Origin: an uncultured Bacteroides sp. | Lineage (GTDB): Bacteria > Bacteroidota > Bacteroidia > Bacteroidales > Bacteroidaceae | Assembly: GCA_948847595.1 (NCBI GenBank) | Contig: CAQOGY010000031.1 | Coordinates: forward strand, 1,456 to 15,211 | DNA: 13,756 bases | Reading direction: 5' to 3' | In this document: positions 1-7,006 of the stretch, piece by piece | Numbering within the stretch: position 1 is the first letter of the stretch | Layout of the letters: the number at the start of each line of letters is the position of its first letter | Program-made: the position numbers and the translations under genes | The notes under the pieces: generated by a model | What the model was told of the DNA's origin: nothing | Database searches by the model: none | The model's input: only the letters and a program-made list of their open reading frames with translations

Positions 1-100
1 GGAAGAAGCCAAGCACAACGGAACCCAATACGAAAGAAACCAGCAGGAAGAAGCCAAGCACAACGGAACCCAATACGAAAGAAACCAGCAGGAAGAAGCC
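1..100 (+). repeat. 45-bp in-frame tandem repeat, 2 full copies plus partial third
   Basis: Positions 1-45 and 46-90 are identical, and 91-100 repeats the first 10 bases (GGAAGAAGCC) before the sequence diverges. The unit is 15 codons, so gain or loss of copies changes protein length without a frameshift. The array may extend left of the window. Confidence 0.95.
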
Positions 101-391
101 CCGAACGAAAGCACTGCTTCCGGAGGATTCTCCGAATCCCTGCTACGCCTCAACATGGACGCCATCGGCATCCGGAACGAACCAACCGTGAAAGCCATCC
201 TCGCCCTCGCCCGACGCAGAAAGCTGGGTGGTCCCTGCGGCACCTTATGGAAAGTCCTCAGCTCCGAATACCGCTCCACCCTGCTCAAAAAGAACGAGCC
301 GGGCGACTACATCCTCTGGGCACTCAACCACTCGGCAGAATTTGAAGACACCTACAACGGCATCCTCAAAAAGCGAGTTAGGGGAAGATGA
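1..391 (+). CDS. 3' end of an unrecognised protein with N-terminal tandem repeats (5' truncated by window)
   Basis: The frame is open from position 2 to a TGA at 389-391, so the gene starts to the left of the window; the ATG at 155 is internal, because the same frame continues upstream without a stop. The visible part is about 129 residues. It opens with two identical 15-residue units (EEAKHNGTQYERNQQ) and the start of a third, all charged and Gln/Asn rich and probably disordered. A compact basic domain follows, with the segments VKAILALARRRKLGG, TLWKVLSS and GDYILWALNHS. That domain looks like a small conserved Bacteroides domain, but I cannot name the family and infer no function. The number of repeats upstream is unknown. 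No terminator is evident after the stop, which sits inside a short direct repeat. Confidence 0.7.
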   Translation, partial: EEAKHNGTQYERNQQEEAKHNGTQYERNQQEEAPNESTASGGFSESLLRLNMDAIGIRNEPTVKAILALARRRKLGGPCGTLWKVLSSEYRSTLLKKNEPGDYILWALNHSAEFEDTYNGILKKRVRGR

Positions 392-420
392 ACATTTTTA
401 AGAGGAAGATGAACATTTTT
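383..420 (+). repeat. 17-bp direct repeat at 21-bp period over a stop codon
   Basis: GGAAGATGAACATTTTT occurs at 383-399 and again at 404-420. The first copy contains the TGA that ends the upstream gene. The period of 21 bp is a multiple of three. It is most simply a small local duplication. Confidence 0.85.
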
Positions 421-477
421 GAGCACCCACGTCATTTATTTCTCCCGCCAAACGCATCATAAAACAATAATTTATCC

Positions 478-485
478 TATCTTTG
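478..485 (+). promoter_or_regulatory. Putative Bacteroides -7 promoter box for the Rpn-type nuclease
   Basis: TATCTTTG fits the Bacteroides -7 consensus TAnnTTTG. It lies 79 bp before the ATG at 565, which would give a leader of roughly 70 nt. I do not see a convincing TTTG at the -33 position, so this is a partial match. Confidence 0.45.
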
Positions 486-564
486 TAGAATAAAGAAAAG
501 CCTCTTCACTATACATGCGAAGAGAAACATCTCTTTACAACATAAAAGAGAAACAACCAAAACA

Positions 565-1431
565 ATGAGCAAATTTATCAATCCGTTCACCGACTACGGA
601 TTCAAACTAATATTCGGCAGAGAAGTCTCCAAGAATTTACTAATCGAATTTCTGAACGACCTTCTCGAAGGTGAACGAGTGATAACCGACTTAACGTTTT
701 TGAACAACGAACAGCTGCCGGACTACCCGGAAGGACGAGGCATCATCTACGATGTCTACTGCACCACGGACACGGGCGAAAAGATAATTGTCGAAATGCA
801 AAACCGCATGCAGAGCAATTTTAAAGAACGCTCCATCTTCTATCTCTCCCGTGCCATCGTCAACCAGGGCCGGACGGGGCACGACTGGAAATTTGAAATA
901 AAAGCTGTTTACGGAGTCTTTCTGATGAATTTCATCATGGACAAGAACATAAAACTCCGGACAGACGTTATTCTTGCAGACAAGGAGACAGGTGAACTCT
1001 TCTCGGAGAAGTTCCGGCAAATATTCATCGCCCTCCCCCTCTTCAAAAAAAGCGAAGAGGAATGTGAAACGAATTTTGAACGTTGGATTTATATATTAAA
1101 TAATATGGAAACTTTAAAACGCCTGCCATTCAAGGCACGAAAAGCCGTCTTCGAAAAACTCGAAGAGATCGCTGATGTGGCTTCTATGTCTCCAAAGGAG
1201 AGAGAGCTATACGACAATAGCGTCAAAGTGTACCGGGATTATTTGGTGACAATGGATGCAGCGGAAAAGGAAGGAATAAAGAAAGGGATGGAAGAAGGGC
1301 TGAAGAAAGGTCGCGAAGAAGCCTTGAACATCTTTCAGACAGCCATCGACATGAAAAAGCAAGGAATTGACAATCAACTCATTGCCGAAAAGACCGGTCT
1401 GCCCCTATCGCTCATAGAAAGCCTCAAATAA
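565..1431 (+). CDS. Rpn/PDDEXK_2 family nuclease (recombination-promoting nuclease / putative transposase)
   Basis: 288 residues, about the usual length for this family. The N-terminus has the family signature FINPFTDYGFKLIFG (4-18). The predicted PD-(D/E)XK core follows: Asp63 in IYDVY, then Glu77 and Gln79 in IIVEMQ. The C-terminus (about 233-288) is a charged helical stretch with repeated KKG/EEG motifs, ending in a segment resembling the IAEKTGLPLSLIESL tail common in these proteins. Known family members are DNA endonucleases (E. coli RpnA promotes RecA-independent recombination, and some members are linked to phage defence); annotation as 'transposase' is mostly historical. The ATG is chosen because it directly precedes the conserved N-terminal motif. 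The gene is single, with a possible promoter of its own, and lies just outside an invertible DNA segment; nothing shows that it acts on it. Family assignment is secure; cellular role is not. Confidence 0.88.
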   Translation: MSKFINPFTDYGFKLIFGREVSKNLLIEFLNDLLEGERVITDLTFLNNEQLPDYPEGRGIIYDVYCTTDTGEKIIVEMQNRMQSNFKERSIFYLSRAIVNQGRTGHDWKFEIKAVYGVFLMNFIMDKNIKLRTDVILADKETGELFSEKFRQIFIALPLFKKSEEECETNFERWIYILNNMETLKRLPFKARKAVFEKLEEIADVASMSPKERELYDNSVKVYRDYLVTMDAAEKEGIKKGMEEGLKKGREEALNIFQTAIDMKKQGIDNQLIAEKTGLPLSLIESLK

Positions 1432-1628
1432 AGGTAGAACCTAAGCATCCGCCCCCTGAAAACAAGCCAAGTACCTGCCCGAAAAAGATGACTGAGATCG
1501 AAAAAGAAAGGGAAAAGGTTGCGATTATAGTAAGTGAGCCGGGAAGCCAAGTTGCGGAAAGAAGCACTTATATTCTGATTTACAATAAGATAGAATAAAA
1601 AAGGAGGAAAAAGAGAGGCTTTAAAATA

Positions 1629-1850
1629 TCAATAAGTCTTAGAAGAACTTGGTACATTCGTGATTGTAAACTTACCATCAATATCCGTGATAGTACCAAG
1701 AGTAGTGCCATTCACTAATACCGAAGCACCTACAACAGGCAGGCCATCTTCCTCGGCGGTTACCACACCGGTAACTCGGGACGTCTGCGCTGTCACCAGA
1801 CCTATACCCAAAAAAAGGAAGGTCATAAAGAACATCAATTTTCTTTTCAT
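1629..1850 (-). CDS. SusC 5' fragment inside the invertible segment (signal peptide plus most of the CarboxypepD_reg-like domain)
   Basis: 73 codons read leftwards. Residues 1-21 are a Sec signal peptide (basic MKRK, hydrophobic FFMTFLFLGIGLV, probable cleavage at TA|Q). Residues 24-72 are the carboxypeptidase-regulatory-like beta-sandwich found at the start of SusC/RagA receptors (RVTGVVT, GLPVVGASVLVNGT, GTITDIDGKFTITNVP). The last in-phase codons before the stop come from the left inverted repeat; the Tyr and stop lie at or just beyond its edge. Such a domain never ends a protein naturally, and its expected continuation, LRVSYVGM, is encoded 550 bp away on the other strand. In this orientation the product would be a short secreted peptide with no obvious function. 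After inversion it becomes residues 1-72 of the full receptor. A promoter box lies about 54 bp upstream at 1904-1911. Confidence 0.92.
   Translation of the reverse strand: MKRKLMFFMTFLFLGIGLVTAQTSRVTGVVTAEEDGLPVVGASVLVNGTTLGTITDIDGKFTITNVPSSSKTY
1634..1655 (+). repeat. Left inverted repeat of the susC invertible segment
   Basis: Contains the perfect 17-bp core TTAGAAGAACTTGGTAC (1639-1655), which is the reverse complement of 2183-2199. The match continues for 5 more bases with one C/T difference. On the minus strand it encodes Val-Pro-Ser-Ser-Ser-Lys-Thr at the end of the susC 5' fragment. The sequences beyond the 22 bp are unrelated on both sides. Confidence 0.95.
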
Positions 1851-1903
1851 AAATTCTCTCTTAAATTTAACCTATAAATAGACTTCTAGTCTCTAACAGG
1901 GTG

Positions 1904-1911
1904 CAAAGATA
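1904..1911 (-). promoter_or_regulatory. -7 promoter box of susC, carried by the invertible segment and now pointing left
   Basis: On the minus strand this reads TATCTTTG, a match to the Bacteroides -7 consensus TAnnTTTG, located 53 bp upstream of the ATG at 1850. A minus-strand TTTG at 1928-1925 is present, but only 13 bp away, closer than the usual -33 spacing. Because the box lies between the inverted repeats, inversion controls which side is transcribed. Confidence 0.65.
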
Positions 1912-1943
1912 ACACTATTTATATCAAAATTAAAAAAGTGTTA
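1910..1943. promoter_or_regulatory. Dyad overlapping the susC promoter (candidate operator)
   Basis: TAACACT at 1910-1916 is the inverse of AGTGTTA at 1937-1943, with 20 bp between them. The left arm touches the -7 box. A third AGTGTTA lies at 2057-2063. A regulator site upstream of a SusC operon would be plausible, but 7-bp arms in AT-rich DNA can arise by chance. Confidence 0.3.
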
Positions 1944-2068
1944 CGTTTTTAACTATAAAGTATCATATTGAAAGAATTTAATCAGTATATTGATGAAATG
2001 AGAAGATTTGAGCACGATTTTAATAATATTCAAATTACATTACACGACATAAAGATAGTGTTAAAATC

Positions 2069-2087
2069 GTTATTTTCATAAAATAAC
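2069..2087. repeat. Perfect 8-bp inverted repeat inside the invertible segment
   Basis: GTTATTTT (2069-2076) and AAAATAAC (2080-2087) are separated by CAT. It lies upstream of the susC promoter on the minus strand and could be a protein-binding site. It is AT-rich, has no T-run typical of a terminator in the susC direction, and its function is unknown. Confidence 0.4.
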
Positions 2088-2182
2088 ATCAGCGAATCAT
2101 TCAAAATGCTATCTTTTTATCATTTTATGCCTTAAATAGCCCCAAAAACACTTAACGCTTCCCGAAAGGACAACTCCCCGCC

Positions 2183-2204
2183 GTACCAAGTTCTTCTAAA
2201 ACTT
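2183..2204 (-). repeat. Right inverted repeat of the susC invertible segment
   Basis: Core GTACCAAGTTCTTCTAA (2183-2199) is the exact inverse of the left repeat. Read on the plus strand it gives Val-Pro-Ser-Ser-Ser-Lys-Thr in the same phase as the downstream susC body. The frame is open upstream only to a TAA at 2153-2155 and contains no start codon there. Confidence 0.95.
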
Positions 2205-5161
2205 TGCGCGTTTCCTATGTAGGAATGGTTCCGCAGACAGTAACGATCAAACAGGGCGTTATCAACGTAGTATTAAAAAGTGACGCCAAAGCCCTGGACG
2301 AAGTCGTAGTAACGGCCATGGGTATCTCCCGCGAAAAGAAAGCGCTGGGCTACGCCGTTCAGGACGTGAAGTCCGAACAACTGACCCAAGCTTCCAACTC
2401 CAGCCTGGCAGGAGCGTTGCAAGGAAAAGTTTCCGGTCTGGATATCAAACCTTCGAGCGGTATGCCCGGAGCATCTTCACAGATCACGATCCGTGGCGCA
2501 CGTTCTTTCTCCGGAGATAACACGCCGCTTTACGTAATCGACGGAATGGCAGTGACCAGTACTCCTGACGTAGATACGGACATACAGAACAACGGTAGTG
2601 TAAGCGGCGTGGACTTTGCCAACCGCGCGGTAGATATCGACCCGAACGACATTGAAAGTATCAACATTCTGAAAGGACAGGCGGCTTCGGCACTTTACGG
2701 AATCCGCGCATCCAATGGTGTGATCATCATCACCACCAAAAGCGGTAAGGGACTGGAAAAAGGCAAACCCCAAGTCAGTTTCTCATCCAATGTCAGTTTT
2801 GACGTAGTCGGTCGCCTGCCCGAATTCCAAAAGACGTATGCACAGGGGTCCGGCGGAAGATACAGCCCAACTTCAGGATTATCCTGGGGACCTAAGATTT
2901 CTGAACTGTCCAACGATCCCAATTATGGCGGCAACACCGACAACGAATTTACTCAAAAGTATGGCATGCAATCCGGCAAATATTACGTGCCGCAGCGTGC
3001 TTCAGCAGGTCTTGACCCTTGGGCTACTCCACAGGCTTACGACAATACAAAAGAATTCTTCGAAACAGGTATCACTTGGAGCAACTCGCTGAACGTGGCA
3101 CAAACGCTGGAAAAAAGTTCATACTCCGTTTCTCTTGGAAATACGCACCAAGACGGTATTATCCCCAAAACTGGCATGGACAGATACAACGTGAAAGTAA
3201 GCGCCGAAACGAAACTGACGAATAACTTCACAACCGGTTTTGCAGGAAACTACATCACGACTTCGATTGACAAGGCGGTAACGTCCGGAAACGGACTGCT
3301 GAGAACTGTTTACGCTTCGCCCGCAAGCTACGATCTGGCAGGTATCCCCAGCCATGTAGACGGCGACATTTATAAGCAAAACTCTTTCCGTGGAAATTTT
3401 GACAATGCCTATTGGGCTATTGACAACAACAAATACACAGAAGACACCAACCGTTTCTTCGGAAATGTATATGCCACTTATCAAACAGATTTCGGAACGG
3501 CCAACCATAAACTGAACGCGAAATATATGTTAGGTGTAGACGCTTATACCACTCACTACTCTGACAGCTACGGATACGGAAGTAACACCGGCGGCGGTCG
3601 CGGCCAGATAGAAAACTACGGTTGGACAAACGCTACCTACAACTCATTGCTGACCATCAACTACGACTGGCGCATCAATGACGACTGGGGATTGAACGCT
3701 GTAGCAGGTAACGAATTTATCCAGAGCAACAGAAAGAAATACTACGAATACGGAACAAACTATAACTTCGCAGGGTGGAATCATATCAACAATGCAACCA
3801 CTCAGCTTACAGAAGAAGAAAGATGGAAAAACCGTACTGTCGGTTTCTTCGGCAACGTATCGGCTTCGTACAGAAACATGCTTTATCTGACTGTGACCGG
3901 ACGTCAGGACTATGTGTCCAACATGCCGCGCAACAACCGTTCGTTCTTCTATCCCTCTGTGTCAGCAGGTTTCATCCTGACAGAACTTGATGAACTGAAA
4001 AATGATGTAGTCAACTACGCCAAACTGAGAGTTTCTTATGCGGAAGTAGGACAGGCTGGTGATTTCCTTGAGAATTATTACTCGACTCCCACGTACGGAG
4101 GAGGATTCTATTCGCTGACTCCCATCATGTACCCCATCAAAGGTACTACTGCCTATACCCCGTACTACACAATATTCGACCCGAATCTGAAACCGCAGAA
4201 TACACGTTCGTACGAAATCGGTGCCGACGTGAACTTCTTCGACAACCTGATTACGTTGAATTATACTTATTCGCGTCAGAACGTCAAAGACCAGATATTT
4301 TCAGTGCCTTTGGCGTCTTCTACCGGTGCCAGCAAACTGTTGACAAACGGTGGTAAGATTCATACCGACACGCACGAAATCACATTGGGATTCAACCCGA
4401 TCCGCACGAAGAATATCAACTGGGACTTCGGTTTCAACTGGACCAAAATCGACAACTATGTAGACGAACTGGCTCCGGGTGTGGAAAACATTTCACTGGG
4501 TGGTTACGTCACTCCACAGGTTCGTGCATCAGCAGGCGAAAAATTCCCTGTAATCTATGGCGTAGGATATAAGAGAGACGCTAACGGCAATCGTCTGGTA
4601 GACGAAAACGGTTTGCCTGTTGCCGGTGAGGCACAGGTGATCGGAAAAGTTTCTCCGGATTTCGTAATGGGTTTCAATACGTCATTGCGTCTGTGGAAAT
4701 GTACCATCAGTGCTGTACTTGACTGGAAACAAGGTGGCCAGATGTACAGCAGAACTACCGGTTTGTCCGACTACTACGGCGTCAGCAAAAGAACAGAAAA
4801 TCGGGAAGGCACGATCATCTTTGACGGTTACAAACAGGACGGAACCAAAAACGATATCGCCATCACCGGAGCCAATGCGCAACAAGTGTACTACAGCCGC
4901 CTGAACGATATTGACGAATCTTCTGTATACGACAACTCGTTCATCAAACTCCGCGAAGTGGCAGTAAGCTACAAAGTACTCCAGAAAAAGTGGATGGAAC
5001 TTTCGGTGAATGCTTTCGCAAGAAATATCCTCGTCTGGGCACAGATGCCTGACCTTGATCCGGAAGCCAGCCAAGGAAACAACAATATGTCCGGAGCTTT
5101 CGAAGACTATTCAATGCCGCAAACAGCTAGCTTTGGTTTCGGCTTTAATATTAAATTTTAA
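2204..5161 (+). CDS. SusC/RagA family TonB-linked outer-membrane receptor, body (985 codons), separated from its start by inversion
   Basis: Begins in the middle of the CarboxypepD_reg-like domain (LRVSYVGM, from TTG at 2204). A TonB-box-like stretch follows (DEVVVTAMG, fragment residues 32-40), then the plug domain (about 45-182, with ALQGKVSGLDI, ITIRGARS, PLYVIDGM and ASNGVIIITTKSG). The remainder is a large beta-barrel ending in GFGFNIKF with the C-terminal Phe typical of outer-membrane barrels. It has no signal peptide, promoter or credible start of its own, so it is probably silent in this orientation. With the 72 codons encoded on the minus strand at 1635-1850 the complete protein would be about 1057 residues, normal for the family. 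SusC proteins import glycans or peptides across the outer membrane using TonB energy together with a SusD lid; the substrate cannot be read from sequence. susD starts 11 bp after the stop, indicating one operon. Confidence 0.92.
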   Translation: MRVSYVGMVPQTVTIKQGVINVVLKSDAKALDEVVVTAMGISREKKALGYAVQDVKSEQLTQASNSSLAGALQGKVSGLDIKPSSGMPGASSQITIRGARSFSGDNTPLYVIDGMAVTSTPDVDTDIQNNGSVSGVDFANRAVDIDPNDIESINILKGQAASALYGIRASNGVIIITTKSGKGLEKGKPQVSFSSNVSFDVVGRLPEFQKTYAQGSGGRYSPTSGLSWGPKISELSNDPNYGGNTDNEFTQKYGMQSGKYYVPQRASAGLDPWATPQAYDNTKEFFETGITWSNSLNVAQTLEKSSYSVSLGNTHQDGIIPKTGMDRYNVKVSAETKLTNNFTTGFAGNYITTSIDKAVTSGNGLLRTVYASPASYDLAGIPSHVDGDIYKQNSFRGNFDNAYWAIDNNKYTEDTNRFFGNVYATYQTDFGTANHKLNAKYMLGVDAYTTHYSDSYGYGSNTGGGRGQIENYGWTNATYNSLLTINYDWRINDDWGLNAVAGNEFIQSNRKKYYEYGTNYNFAGWNHINNATTQLTEEERWKNRTVGFFGNVSASYRNMLYLTVTGRQDYVSNMPRNNRSFFYPSVSAGFILTELDELKNDVVNYAKLRVSYAEVGQAGDFLENYYSTPTYGGGFYSLTPIMYPIKGTTAYTPYYTIFDPNLKPQNTRSYEIGADVNFFDNLITLNYTYSRQNVKDQIFSVPLASSTGASKLLTNGGKIHTDTHEITLGFNPIRTKNINWDFGFNWTKIDNYVDELAPGVENISLGGYVTPQVRASAGEKFPVIYGVGYKRDANGNRLVDENGLPVAGEAQVIGKVSPDFVMGFNTSLRLWKCTISAVLDWKQGGQMYSRTTGLSDYYGVSKRTENREGTIIFDGYKQDGTKNDIAITGANAQQVYYSRLNDIDESSVYDNSFIKLREVAVSYKVLQKKWMELSVNAFARNILVWAQMPDLDPEASQGNNNMSGAFEDYSMPQTASFGFGFNIKF

Positions 5162-5172
5162 TCTGCAAGACA

Positions 5173-6786
5173 ATGAAAAAATATAAATCAATAGGAAAAT
5201 TGCTGGCAGTTTCTTTCTTTACTGCTGTCATTGCTTCTGCTTGTACGGAAGATGCAATGGACAAAGTCAACAAGAATCCCAATAACCCGCAGGATGCTCC
5301 GGCGAAGTTTTTGATAACAGACTTGGGAGTCAGCACTGCATTCAGCACAGTAGGAGGAGATTTTTCACTCTATTCGTCCGTTTACATGGAGCACGAAACA
5401 GGTATCGGCAACCAACTCTACCGGGCAGAAGTCCGCAGCGGAGAACCGACCACTGCCACGACCTACAACAATGCGTGGATCAGCGTTTACGCCAATATAA
5501 AGAATGCAAAGATTGTAATCAACAAGTGTCAGGAAGACCCATCGGAAAAAGGCAATGTAGTAACTGAAGCAATAGCCAGAATCCTTCTTGCCTACAATGG
5601 TGCGGTAGTAGCCGATGTGTTCGGAGACACACCGTTCAGCGAAACCGGAGTTTTAAATCCGGACGGCACACCGAAGTATATGCAACCTAAAATTGATTCA
5701 CAAGAGTCTATCTACAAAGAAGTAATGCAGAACCTGGATGCTGCTATCACACTTTTGAAGGATGGAACAGCCGAAGACGAAGGATTATCAGGTGCAGTGG
5801 GATCAAAAGACCTCATCTACGGATCAGACCAAGATGCACAAGCCGGTCTGTGGCTTAAAACAGCTTATGCACTGAAAGCACGCTATACAATGCGTCTTCT
5901 TAACAAAAGCGCCAATCAGACTACCGATCTCCAAAACATTCTGACCTATGTAAGTAAATCATTTACCAATGCAAATGAAGAATGTAAACTGGACATTTAT
6001 GACGGTGATTCTCAACTAAATCCCCTTTGGGCTTTCAGCTATAGCCGCAACAGCCTTGCAGCCAGCGAAAGTCTCATCGAGAAATTTGCAACAAGAAATG
6101 ACCCGCGAGCTCCACGCTCATTTATCCAACCTGATCCTAGCGGAAATGTTGTATATGGAGGCGGTGCAAATCAAGCCACAACAATCGATGCCATCAACGT
6201 AGCTCCTAACGGCACCCCTCAGGAATTACAGAATAATTATGGCATGTCTATGGCCTCATGGGCTATGACCGCTCCCACACAACTGATCAGTTACCATGAA
6301 GTAAAATTCCTCGAAGCAGAAGCCCTGTGTCGTCTGGGTGGCAGAGTAGATGAAGCAAAAGCCGCTTTGAAAGATGCCGTTATCGCTGCATTTGCCAATT
6401 TGGAGAATACAGTTGCCGATGCCGCCAGAAACTGGCTGGGCGGGAAAGCCGATTTCTTGGGTGACGCCGTCGCCGAAGCCTATTTTGATAATGAAGTAGC
6501 TCCTCTTTTTGCCGCTAACCCATTAAAAGAAACAATGGTACAGAAATATCTCGCATTCTTTGGTGCATCCGGCGAATCTTTGGAAGCTTACAACGACTAC
6601 CGCCGTATGAAAGGTGCGAACGAAAACTTAGTGGAACTGAAAAACCCGCTGAACTCTAACAAATTCCCGCTGCGTTTCGGTTACGGAGCAGACGATGTAT
6701 TGGCAAATGTAGCCATCAAAGAAGCCTTTGGTGACGGACAATACGTATACTCCGAACCCGTTTGGTGGGCAGGTGGAAGCCGATAA
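5173..6786 (+). CDS. SusD/RagB family surface lipoprotein (SusD-like_2 type)
   Basis: 537 residues. The N-terminus is a lipoprotein signal (MKKYKSIGKLLAVSFF, lipobox ASAC with lipidated Cys24) followed by acidic residues TED, as in surface-exported Bacteroides lipoproteins. The body has SusD features: an early NPNNPQ segment, helices with YNNAWISVYANIKNAK, the ADVFGDTPFSE segment, and a late TPR-like helix KFLEAEALCRLGG. Length and pattern fit the SusD-like_2 subgroup (PF12771), from memory. The protein would cap the SusC barrel and bind the substrate at the cell surface. It begins 11 bp after susC and is followed by a strong terminator, so the operon appears to contain only these two genes. 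Its expression should follow the susC inversion switch. The ligand is unknown; this subgroup is often found outside classic polysaccharide loci. Confidence 0.92.
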   Translation: MKKYKSIGKLLAVSFFTAVIASACTEDAMDKVNKNPNNPQDAPAKFLITDLGVSTAFSTVGGDFSLYSSVYMEHETGIGNQLYRAEVRSGEPTTATTYNNAWISVYANIKNAKIVINKCQEDPSEKGNVVTEAIARILLAYNGAVVADVFGDTPFSETGVLNPDGTPKYMQPKIDSQESIYKEVMQNLDAAITLLKDGTAEDEGLSGAVGSKDLIYGSDQDAQAGLWLKTAYALKARYTMRLLNKSANQTTDLQNILTYVSKSFTNANEECKLDIYDGDSQLNPLWAFSYSRNSLAASESLIEKFATRNDPRAPRSFIQPDPSGNVVYGGGANQATTIDAINVAPNGTPQELQNNYGMSMASWAMTAPTQLISYHEVKFLEAEALCRLGGRVDEAKAALKDAVIAAFANLENTVADAARNWLGGKADFLGDAVAEAYFDNEVAPLFAANPLKETMVQKYLAFFGASGESLEAYNDYRRMKGANENLVELKNPLNSNKFPLRFGYGADDVLANVAIKEAFGDGQYVYSEPVWWAGGSR

Positions 6787-6852
6787 AAATCGCTCTTAAA
6801 ATCTCTCAAAGGAGAGACTTTACATAGAGTCGTTTCTGAACTCTAACAAATT
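6649..6852 (+). repeat. 17-bp exact direct repeat across the 3' end of susD
   Basis: CTGAACTCTAACAAATT occurs at 6649-6665, coding Leu-Asn-Ser-Asn-Lys-Phe in susD, and again at 6836-6852, 50 bp after the susD stop and just before the terminator. The copies are 187 bp apart and flanks are dissimilar. Confidence 0.85.
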
Positions 6853-6868
6853 AACGGAAACGAACAGA

Positions 6869-6904
6869 AATAGGCCGACCGTGAGGTCCGCCTATTTTAT
6901 TTTT
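6869..6904 (+). terminator. Rho-independent terminator of the susCD operon
   Basis: AATAGGC (6869-6875) pairs with GCCTATT (6890-6896). An inner GACC/GGTC stem closes a GTGA loop, with one C-C mismatch between the stems. The 3' side runs into TTATTTTT. Confidence 0.88.
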
Positions 6905-7006
6905 ACAGTCGCCAGCTATTTGTTAATATCACAAATACAAAACAGGAAAAAACACCCGAATTGTTATACCGTTTTTCTACTCAGCGATACCGTTTTACCG
7001 GATAAA

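Larger units (their letters stand above)
1634..2204. other. Invertible DNA segment (phase-variation switch) carrying promoter and 5' end of susC, OFF orientation
   Basis: 571 bp bounded by 22-bp inverted repeats with a single mismatch. Inside, on the minus strand, are a -7 promoter box, an ATG at 1850 and codons 1-72 of a SusC protein. Immediately outside the right repeat, on the plus strand, the rest of the same protein continues in the matching codon phase. Inversion would replace SSSKT-Tyr-stop with SSSKT-Leu-Arg-Val-Ser-Tyr and place the promoter upstream of the full gene. The arrangement matches the known phase variation of SusC/SusD proteins in Bacteroides fragilis by site-specific inversion. 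The ON state is inferred; the two half-genes and the repeats are directly visible. No recombinase gene lies in the window, so the invertase would act in trans. Confidence 0.93.

Noticed and set aside
1..100. CRISPR array at the left edge
   Set aside because: The 45-bp units are directly adjacent with no spacers, in frame, and coding.
1488..1598. 36-codon plus-strand ORF (MTEIEKEREK...) between the nuclease gene and the invertible segment
   Set aside because: Short, charged, no promoter, no recognisable family; kept as unsupported.
1660..1881. 73-codon plus-strand frame over the susC 5' fragment
   Set aside because: Antisense to a clear signal peptide and CarboxypepD_reg-like domain.
2204..2206. 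TTG at 2204 as a true start of the SusC body
   Set aside because: It lies in the middle of a domain, without signal peptide or promoter, exactly at the end of the inverted repeat; the true start is at 1850 on the minus strand in the other orientation.
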